Below are positions 55,840 through 64,000 of a DNA stretch of 64,000 nt, piece by piece. Position 1 is the first letter of the stretch. Each line of letters begins with the position of its first letter. Source of the DNA: Symsagittifera roscoffensis (lineage: Eukaryota; Xenacoelomorpha; Acoela; Convolutidae); the NCBI RefSeq assembly GCF_963678635.1, contig NC_087070.1, forward strand, positions 13,798,539 through 13,862,538. Reading direction: 5' to 3'. Made by a program: the position numbers and the translations under genes. A model generated the notes under the pieces. The model searched no databases, was not told where the DNA came from, and saw nothing but the letters and a program-made list of their open reading frames with translations.

Positions 55840-56590
55840 TTGGGACAGTGCCGAAGAAGTCTTAGGACAGAGCAGTCTGGGGACAGTCTTGGGACAGTAC
55901 AGTCTTGGGACAGTGGTCTTGGGACAGGGTCTTGGGACAAGGTCTTGGGACAAGGGTCTTGGGACAGGGTTTCGGGACAAGGTCTTGGGACAAGGTCTTG
56001 GGACAAGGGTCTTGGGACAGGGTCTTGGGACAGGGTCTTGGGACAAGGTCTTGGGACAGGGTCTTGGGACAAGGTCTTGGGACAGGGTCTTGGGACAAGG
56101 TCTTGGGACAAGGGTCTTGGGACAGGGTCTTGGGACAGGGTCTTGGGACAGGGTCTTGGGACAGGGTCTTGGGACGAGGGTCTTGGGACAGGGTCTTGGG
56201 ACAGGGGTCTTGGGACAGGGGTCTTGGGACAGTAGTCTTGGGACACTAGTCTTGGGACACTAGTCTTGGGACACTAGTCTTGGGACACTGGTCTTGGGAC
56301 ACTAGTCTTGGGACACTAGTCTTGGGACAGTAGTCTTGGGACAGTAGCCTTGGGACAGTAGTCTTGGGACACTAGTCTTGGGACAGTAGTCTTGGGACAC
56401 TAGTCTTTTTACACTAGTCTTGGGACAGTAGTCTTGGGACACTAGCCTTGGGACAGTAGTCTTGGACAAGAGTCTTGGGACACTGCCGGAAAGTACTGGG
56501 ACGGTACCGAACAGTCTTGGGACAGGAGAAAGAAGCCTGGGACGGTACAAAGAAGAGTAGGGACGGCAATTGGAAGTCTTGGGACAGTAT
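55840..56590 (+). repeat. ~15-bp minisatellite in the gypsy leader
   Basis: Roughly 45-50 copies of GTCTTGGGACAGG with 2-4 variable bases (aagg, gggt, tagt) fill 55840-56590. The array opens all reading frames on both strands, which explains the many LGTGSWD- or SQDPVPRP-type ORFs. Confidence 0.9.
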
Positions 56591-56846
56591 AAAAATTGAA
56601 GTAAAATTACAAGAGGTGTTTTAAGACAGAATTAAGGTAGAACAAGACTAATTGGAACCAGGTACGGTTGAGACCACAAATAAGGAAAGTTTCTCGAAAA
56701 GTTAATAAAGAGAACTGAAACAAGGTTTTCACCACGTTGTATATTTTTTTTAAGAAATATTTTTTTTTCTCTCGAAAGATTTTATTCTTAGAATAGGATT
56801 GTGTATATAGTAAAATTGTAAATAAGAGCAATTGTAAATAGAAATA

Positions 56847-59606
56847 ATGAGGCGGAGCAGGGTACCGGTAGCTGAAAAAAGACCTACCGAAGCAAAGTAT
56901 AATTCGTCGCTACGCAAAACAACATCAATGGGCCCAAAGATAACAAAGAAGAACTTTTCAGTTAACATGGTCAGCACAAGGAGTACAGCGGAGAACAGGG
57001 CAAAAGAGGGCACGGAAGGGGAACGAGTGGAACCCACCATCGAGATTGATCTAGAGACACCCGATCAAAGCGTAGATCAACTGGAGAAGAAGACGACGGA
57101 GTCAACTCCAATGTCCAATGCAGAAGAACCAAACCAGAAACCCATAGAGTTCTCACCAATAGACGATGTGGAAGATGCAATAGGTAACACCGAAGAAACG
57201 GTGAAAGAAGACTCCCAAGTAAAAAAGACATCTTTTACAGAAAGGTTGGCGATGATGGTCGGAATAAAAACGAAAGAGAACGTGACTGAAGAACCAAAAG
57301 CTGAAAGAGCACGAACATTTGGGACAGTGAGCACGAAGACGACAGAAGCCAATCCGAGAGAGGAACAAACTAAAGCAGAAGCAACGGCCGAAGAAAGATC
57401 AACGGCTGACCATGAAGAGGCTACTCTTGAGCTAGGTGACTTGATGGCAAAACTGAATCAGATCGACAAAAAGCTGAAGCACAGCGAAGAGGACAGAGAA
57501 GTGATAAGAAAAGAATTAAGATACAACAAACACGAGTATCTGGATAGTTATTTTAACCTGGCTAAGGCAACAGACGAGAGACTCAAGGAGATGACAGATA
57601 AGGTAGAAGCCACCAATAAAGAACAAGAAGGGAACATCAAAAAAGATTTGCAACAGTTGAAAAACCGATATGATGATGTCAACAGCCAAATAGGTAGCCT
57701 GGAAAAGAGGCTGGACACAATGAGCAAGAATCAGGCCGAAAGTTCAGGTGCAATACAGACGAAATTGGATGCAATCTTGAGAAATTCTACCTCACAAGAA
57801 AGACCGGCAGCGGATCGCACGCAAGGCACCAAAGTTGACTTTGTGGAACCACAAAGGGGCAAACGGCAATCGACACCGTTGCCCTTAACCCAGAATACGG
57901 TGAGCATAGCACCAACGGCTGATAAAACAATCATGAAAAGTGGGAATTCAAACACAACGAGTGGTCCGGGGGACTCAACAGCTAGCAGCAACGCAGGTCC
58001 GGATGCCATGACATGGGCAAGCACTTGGGAGATGATGAACAGGACTCTAGAGGCCTTCGCCACGAGGAACACTAACTCGAGCGATAGGAGAGACGGAAAA
58101 TCAAGGAAAACTTTCAAGAAGCCAAAAGAATTCAAAGACGACTCAGATGGATGCATTGACACGTGGGTGGAAGTGATGAGATTACATCTAGAACAAGATA
58201 ACTTAAATGATGAAAGGCAAGCATGCACAGCCATACTCAGTAACCTGGAAGGCACGGCATTGAAATGCGTGGTTGCAAAAAAAGAAGAAGAACGCGATAC
58301 CGCGGACAAGATCTTCGAAATATTGCTGAATCGATTCGGGTCAGGCATGAAGGGTCACCAAGCGATGATGCGATTTGAAAAGAGAAGGCAGAGGGACGAC
58401 GAGTCAATAGATCGGTTCCTAGATAATCTCGAGAGCTTGAGAAGAAGGAGTGACCCAGAGGAGTCGACAAACAGAAGAAACTTTAGCATTGCCTCGAAGT
58501 TCATTGATGGGGTAAAAAGTGACGACTTAAGGACAATGTTAGCAACATACTACACATTGTCGAAAGACAGCGCACCAACCCCAGAAGAAATGAGACAGAA
58601 ATCAAGGGAATACATGCTGATGAAACCCAAGAAATACTCATATACAGAAAACAGGAACACACAGGGGGGAAGTCAACCCCAGAGGTCGTCATGGTACAAG
58701 CCTAGAGATGACATGGACAAGCGCAGATCATGCGCGAACTGCGGGTCGGCGGATCACCACGTGGCTGACTGCACAACATACAAACAAGGCATGAAGAGCC
58801 TAGGATACGCACCGGATGAGGAGGACATGAGCCAGATGGAGGAACACGAGTACTATAATGGCTTAATCATCAAGATAGGCGCCAGATGCTTCTTCTGTAA
58901 CCAGGAGGGGCACTTCAGAATGGATTGTCCCTTGTTCTGGGAAGCGGTCAAGGACCAGAATCACCCCAAACATAAGTTGGCATTAGCGGCGGTACAGAAT
59001 CAGCGGAATAGGCAAAACGAGTTTGAATCTAGGAACTTAGGGGCACCAAACACCGAATTGCCGACGAAAACAGTGAAAACTGTAACACATGTTAACGGTA
59101 CGATAGAATCCGCGGCCGGGAAATCTCCAGAGATAAATTATGAGAAAGCGGCGACGGAAGCAATTGCCAAAGTGAAACAGGATCTGGCAGCGAAAGAAAT
59201 AGAGCAACGACTAAAGCTGGAGATAGAAAGACAGAATTTTAACGAAGCATTAACCGGATCGAAACAAATACCAGAGGCTGTACCGGGCTCAACAAAGACC
59301 GGGAATTGCAATACTGTGAAAATGGTGACAGGTAAGCCTTTTGGCATATCGAAAATCGGGGCAAGGGTAATGTCGATAATCACAGTGGGCGGCCACGAGG
59401 TAACCAGAAACTTGAGCGAGCCGAGCGACCAGACGATAATGCACATTGACGTGTATGCAGACTATTTGAGTGGTATAAGCCCACAAACGACTTCTAGAGC
59501 CTTGAGAGCACTACTCATGAGAGGGGGCAGCAAGTCGGTACGTGTTGATAGCAGATATACTGAAGCTTACGGTCCACACGAGGTGATGCTAAACCAAGAC
59601 GATTAA
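56847..59606 (+). CDS. gag: Gag polyprotein of the gypsy-type element
   Basis: The 919-codon intact frame starts at ATG 56847. The N-terminal third is charged and helical, with a coiled coil around residues 195-305 (DLMAKLNQIDKKLKHSEEDR...). A capsid-like helical domain follows at about residues 425-590 (DTWVEVMRLHLEQDN, ALKCVVAKKE, KIFEILLNRFG, DRFLDNLESLRRR). Two CCHC zinc knuckles then follow: CANCGSADHHVADC near residue 629 and CFFCNQEGHFRMDC near 681, both with C-x2-C-x4-H-x4-C spacing. A Lys/Glu tail ends VMLNQDD. It would form particles and package RNA. The frame is undamaged, and pol follows in +1 with a 14-nt overlap of open frames. Confidence 0.88.
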   Translation: MRRSRVPVAEKRPTEAKYNSSLRKTTSMGPKITKKNFSVNMVSTRSTAENRAKEGTEGERVEPTIEIDLETPDQSVDQLEKKTTESTPMSNAEEPNQKPIEFSPIDDVEDAIGNTEETVKEDSQVKKTSFTERLAMMVGIKTKENVTEEPKAERARTFGTVSTKTTEANPREEQTKAEATAEERSTADHEEATLELGDLMAKLNQIDKKLKHSEEDREVIRKELRYNKHEYLDSYFNLAKATDERLKEMTDKVEATNKEQEGNIKKDLQQLKNRYDDVNSQIGSLEKRLDTMSKNQAESSGAIQTKLDAILRNSTSQERPAADRTQGTKVDFVEPQRGKRQSTPLPLTQNTVSIAPTADKTIMKSGNSNTTSGPGDSTASSNAGPDAMTWASTWEMMNRTLEAFATRNTNSSDRRDGKSRKTFKKPKEFKDDSDGCIDTWVEVMRLHLEQDNLNDERQACTAILSNLEGTALKCVVAKKEEERDTADKIFEILLNRFGSGMKGHQAMMRFEKRRQRDDESIDRFLDNLESLRRRSDPEESTNRRNFSIASKFIDGVKSDDLRTMLATYYTLSKDSAPTPEEMRQKSREYMLMKPKKYSYTENRNTQGGSQPQRSSWYKPRDDMDKRRSCANCGSADHHVADCTTYKQGMKSLGYAPDEEDMSQMEEHEYYNGLIIKIGARCFFCNQEGHFRMDCPLFWEAVKDQNHPKHKLALAAVQNQRNRQNEFESRNLGAPNTELPTKTVKTVTHVNGTIESAAGKSPEINYEKAATEAIAKVKQDLAAKEIEQRLKLEIERQNFNEALTGSKQIPEAVPGSTKTGNCNTVKMVTGKPFGISKIGARVMSIITVGGHEVTRNLSEPSDQTIMHIDVYADYLSGISPQTTSRALRALLMRGGSKSVRVDSRYTEAYGPHEVMLNQDD

Positions 59607-62600
59607 CATCTATACCAAGACGATGATAACATGTGACGAAGACCTAATTGGACAAATCTACGTAGGGAAAGAAGAATTGAAAGTGAGATCGATTGGACAC
59701 TGCGCCATGCTTGAGGAAGATGCAATGCACATCGGGACGGAGGCAGATGTGACAGGGCACGTGCTGGATATAAGTGGCAAAAAGACTCAATTGCGTGGGT
59801 TGCTTGACACGGGAGCAGTCTTGAGCGTTATACCAATCGAAACTTGGGAGAAGATGGGCTTTGACAAAGGTGACTTGATAGACTCGAGAATACGGCTGTC
59901 AGCTGCAAACAAAGGGTCCCTACGGGTGCTGGGCAGGACGCCGATAATAGCCCTCAATTTGGGAGAACGTAACCTGTGGATGAGCTTTATCGTGGTAGAA
60001 AACCTAGATGAATCTGACCAATTCATTTTGGGCAGAGACTTCATCAGGAATTTCGACGTAACGATTGATTTAAATAACGCAATGTTCAGGATACGGAACC
60101 CGGATAGGAGGTACGCAATCAAACCGGTAAATTTAATAATGGCAAATGAAAACAAAGCACCGGTATTCTTGAGTAGGAGGGTGAGGCTAAAAGCTAATGA
60201 AGCGGCAATCGTAAGTTTGAGGATGAAAAATTACAATGAACTAAGTGACAACAAGCAAGTGTGCATAGTTCCGAATCCTAATAGTCAAAGTGCTGCTGTT
60301 TTAGGAAGATCATTTTCGATAACGAAGAGCGGCCTCTGCGTCAGTGTCTTGTTGAATACCCTTGATATACCGATCACGATACAAAGAAGGAGGAAACTGG
60401 GATATGCTTTGGGTATCCTGGGTTTCGCTAACTATTATAGAGAATTCATCAAAGGCTTTGCAGACAAGGTATACCCGATGCAACAATTAATGAGACACAA
60501 GGTCAAGAAGTTCACGTGGAACAACGCAGCAGAAGAGTCATTCCAGAGGATAAAGAAAGAGCTATGTGAGGCACCAGTACTGGGTATGCCGACTGAGAAA
60601 GGGATGTACGTGCTGGACACGGATGCGTCGGTGGTCGCGATTTCTGGGATTCTCCACCAAGAACAAGAATGGAATGGGAAGACAGTCTTGAGACCAATAG
60701 CGTACGGGAGCAAAGTCCTGAGTGACACGGAAATGAAGTACGGAGCACCGAAAGCTGAGATGTTCGCGGTGGTTACCTTTGTCGAGAAACACAGGGCATA
60801 CCTGGGCAGTGAGCCATTCAAGTTGCGAGTCGACAACAGAGCACTGAGCTGGCTGAAAACGTACTCAATGGACCAAAGTTACATTGGGAGGTGGATAGTT
60901 CGCCTGGACGGATACAACATGATAATTGAGCATAGAACGCGAGATAAACATCAGAATGCCGACAACTTGAGTAAGAAGACGGAGTTCTATGAGAGACAAG
61001 AGCAAAGAGAAGCAGACAGACCTGAAATCAAAGATGGCTTCTCATTCATGGACAAGGAAACGTACGACAGTCTTCCACTCACGAGATGGCTGGACAAGTC
61101 AGGCAAACCGATAGAAGATCATCCTGAATTGCCTAAAGAGCCTCCAGAGAAGACCATCTTGAGGAAGAGCAAGAGGATTCCGATTGAGATTATACTCAAG
61201 TCGAAGATCGTGAGGGAGACGCTCAAGGCAAAAGGCTATGATCTTAACCAGGTGGAAGTAGGAACTGCACAGATAGATGATGACTTAATGAGGTTGCTCG
61301 AGAAACTATCAGATGATAAGCCAGTGATCCAGGAGAAGGGTACAGAGAAACCGGAATTCACTATACTTCGGAGAAAAGAGACAGTGAACGATACTGACTC
61401 ATCAAGAGGAAGCGTCACTGACAGCAAAGATGTCGTGCGGTCACTAGTTGACAAAATCCCCGAAGACATTCTGGAGCAGACCAGGGTTAGGAAAAAGAAA
61501 GTGACGTTCAAGGAAGATACTGAACACCTGGGACTAGGTCAAGAGTCCGGGGAGTGTTCCAGGTTCACGGAAGAAGGAACCGGAGAAGGAAAATTGTCCG
61601 GGGAGCGTGAAGGATGGGATGAAGACTCGGATGAGAGCAGCGAAAACCAGGACAGTCTGTGCATGATACTGGCGGAAGAGAAGACAAGGCACCACGACAG
61701 GGAGTTACAGACGGATCCATCTTCAGGAACATACAACATGGACATACAGGAGATGCGAGGTGGTGAGGAACTTGAGAAAATTGCGGTCGCAAGGAAACCA
61801 TTCAGGGAACTATCATGCAACTCAAACATCAGAACGAATCTGGTGCCAGAAGATGATATGAAAATCGTGAAAAGGATGATATGCGTGAAACTGAGTGATG
61901 ACATCCACAACCCTGGTGAGATGAATGGACAGATCATGGCGCTAAAGGAGCATGTCAAGGCAAGATATAGGCTGTCAGACCTAATAAGAGCCCAGAAGAA
62001 TGACAAAATGACAAGTAACCTCTCCAAATGGATCCAGTCGGGGGTCAAGGAGAAGGGGGAACTTGAGGAAGACAGCTACAAGATCTTGAGCCAGTTCTAC
62101 AAAGAAAAGAAAGACTTACTTTATCACACAGCTGATGGAGTGGTAGCGTGCAAGAGGAGAGATGAGGAAAAGATATTACACAAACACAACCTCATCATAC
62201 TACCACAATTGTACCAGACAGAGGTGCTTTTCAGATCACACGACCAGATGGGTCACCAGGGGATAGACAAAGTACAACAAAGGGTACTTCACAGATTTGA
62301 TTGGCCAGGAATGAGAAAAGCTTGCGAGAGATGGGTGAATGCCTGCCTGGCATGTCTCCAGGTAAAAGACCCAAGGAAGATGAAGTTTCCCCTCAAGTCC
62401 GTTGAGAGCTCGGAGTTCAATGAAGTGGTGCAGATAGACCATCAAAAAATCTGCATGACAGAGTCGGGATACAACCAGATACTGGTTATAATAGATCACT
62501 TCACAAAGTTGGCGGAAGCGGTTCCGTGCCAGACAGCCTCGGCCGAAGAGACATGTGATCATCTGATAACGCATTGGATATCGCGGTATGGTTGTCCAAT

Positions 62601-64000
62601 GACTTTCCAGTCGGACAACGGCAAAGCTTTTGTGGGGGACTTGACAAAAGAATTGATGAAGAGATCGCACATTGCTCAAGCACACTCGACGACCTATCAT
62701 CCGCAGACCAATGGGTTGGTAGAGAGACAAAACAGGACACTGGTCAACATGTTAAGGGTGTACTGCTCAAGATACATGACGGACTGGGACAAATACCTGC
62801 CACAGGTAGTAGGAGCCTACAACAGTACACAGCACTCAACTACGGGCATCAGTCCTTTCATGATGTTGACGGGCAGGGAGAGAGCAATGCCTCTGACATT
62901 CTTTTACCCGGAATACGAGGGGAAAAGGACGTCGCCTCAGGCATACGTGAAAGAAGCGATCAAAAGACAACAGGAGTTGAACGAGCTATGCAGGAGGAAC
63001 ACGGCGCAAGCGCAAATGAAGCAACGCAGGAAATACGACGAAAAAATATTAAGAGCAAAGCCATATGAAGTGGGCCAATACGTGTGGGTCTTCCAAAATG
63101 TAATACCGCCCAAGGGAACAAAGAAACTACTCAAGAAGTGGAGGGGACCATTCATGATAACGGAGGTTCATCAACAAGGACGGTTCTATCGCTTGAGTAC
63201 TGGGCGAGCGGCACATTATGAAAATCTGAAGCCTCACGTCCCGTCCCCAGAGGATTGGTGCATACCGAAGGACATGGAGAGTCTTGAGTACCTGGTGGTA
63301 GAGCCAGCGTGTGAAGTGAATGAGAAAGGTACTCGAGAGAAAAATGATGGTAATGAGAACTTGAGTTTGGACGACAATGAAAAGATAGGAGTGGGGTCTG
63401 ATGCAGGATCATTTGTAGAAGAAGACTGGAACGACCCGGAGCAAGACGAGGTGCCGAAGTGGATGGAGCCGGATCGACCAACACCACCGGAAACCAGGAC
63501 TGGCAATCGTAAACGCACCGGCATGAGGTACAACAGGTACGGGGATGACTTCTTGATCGATAAGATACAGCCAGACAATTTGGGCGAGGAATTACTGAAG
63601 GCAGGCGAACTGGAAGCCGGAGAGGAATGGCAGGTCATTGACGATGGTGGTCATTATCCGCAGGATGATTACTCGACGCCAGAAGTAGAAACGGATCTCG
63701 AACAGAGTGAGATAGAGAGGAGGGAGAACACGAACTTGAGGATTCTAGAGTGGATGCGTGATGTCAAAGACGAGAGCCGCGAAGGACAAAGCATTCAGCA
63801 AGTCGATGTATCAGCAGCAAAATACATGAAGACAGAGGACCCTCTTTTCGGATGGACGGCAACAGACAGGCCACTGGACATTCCTCAGGACAATTCAGAC
63901 CCGACAACATCGACGGGGACGTCGATAAATATTTTTGTCCGGGGAGTGGGGGTAGGACTTACCCACACCGAAAATTTGATGATAAAGAAGCTCAAGGAAG
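59593..64000 (+). CDS. pol: Pol polyprotein lacking reverse transcriptase, open at the window end
   Basis: The frame is open from 59593 (after TAA 59590-59592) to base 64000, over 1460 codons. The first ATG is 59623, 17 nt after the gag stop, so either +1 frameshifting or reinitiation is possible. Domains: aspartic protease (LLDTGAVLSVIP, 59800); an RT-proximal linker ending RRRKLGYAL (about 60411), which runs straight into GILGFANYYREFIKGF; RNase H (DTDAS 60616, AEMFAVV, RVDNRALSWL); a ~400-residue acidic linker; an HHCC zinc finger (HDQMGH ... CLACL, about 62240-62360); the integrase core with D62437, D62614 and E62722 (DD35E); a GPF motif (63145); and an acidic tail. The RT fingers and palm, including the YxDD site, are missing. 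No stops occur. Confidence 0.85.

Larger units (their letters stand above)
54717..64000 (+). mobile_element. Ty3/gypsy-type LTR retrotransposon, right end outside the window
   Basis: The leader has two minisatellites. An intact gag (56847-59606) and a long open pol frame in +1 (from 59593 to the window end) follow. The order protease, RNase H, integrase with a GPF motif marks the Ty3/gypsy lineage (Metaviridae). The conserved reverse transcriptase block is absent. The left boundary is uncertain; an LTR probably lies between 54.3 and 55.1 kb. The element is upstream of, and divergent from, TTC7. Its base composition (G-rich, few T runs) is unlike the host DNA, indicating a fairly recent insertion. 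Confidence 0.82.

Noticed and set aside
55779-56263. Several overlapping ORFs on both strands with LGTGSWD or SQDPVPRP repeats
   Set aside because: They are read-outs of the 15-bp minisatellite in different frames, not genes.
55840-56590. Regular short repeats suggestive of a CRISPR array
   Set aside because: Units are contiguous with no unique spacers, and the setting is a eukaryotic retrotransposon leader.
62574-63068. 164-codon plus-strand ORF inside integrase
   Set aside because: It is in another frame from the pol reading frame that carries the DDE residues.

Overview
This is nuclear DNA from an invertebrate-type metazoan. It is AT-rich, its genes are broken into many GT-AG (and two GC-AG) introns, and the introns and spacers are full of transposon remains, satellites and foldback repeats. 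I see no bacterial features. The exact phylum cannot be read from the sequence.

Three host genes lie on the minus strand. A TTC7 homologue (52088 down to 16497) can be rebuilt as 18 coding exons, all in phase, giving 1009 codons; it is the TPR scaffold of the plasma-membrane PI4-kinase complex. An OCIA-domain gene of OCIAD1 type follows as a single coding exon (12691-12074), with a broken OCIA copy beside it (11580-11461). A homologue of fibrous sheath-interacting protein 1 (FSIP1, 6277-2999) has four coding exons and 798 codons. A lone plus-strand terminal exon (2331-2571) converges on FSIP1 and belongs to an unrecognised gene that begins before the window. A small coiled-coil ORF is nested in a TTC7 intron (42474-42292). 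All four minus-strand start codons sit 1 to 8 nt after a splice acceptor-like AG, which suggests spliced-leader trans-splicing or very short 5' UTR exons.

Mobile elements make up most of the rest. Between FSIP1 and the OCIA genes is a decayed Penelope-like element (8332-11329) with direct pseudo-LTRs that carry hammerhead-ribozyme-like sequences, a GIY-YIG endonuclease, and a PHD-type zinc finger lodged between reverse transcriptase motifs. TTC7 introns hold tRNA-promoter (SINE-like) repeats, a ~450-bp dispersed family, a TA-flanked MITE, and long arrays of a ~170-bp satellite punctuated by short hairpins. Upstream of TTC7 come a GC-cored foldback MITE, a 77-bp tandem duplication, a broken LTR-element gag interrupted by a 1-kb inverted-repeat element, and, from about 54.7 kb to the window end, a Ty3/gypsy-type retrotransposon. 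That element has a minisatellite-filled leader, an intact 919-codon gag with two CCHC knuckles, and an open pol frame in +1 with protease, RNase H and integrase. The reverse transcriptase fingers and palm have been removed from pol without breaking the frame.
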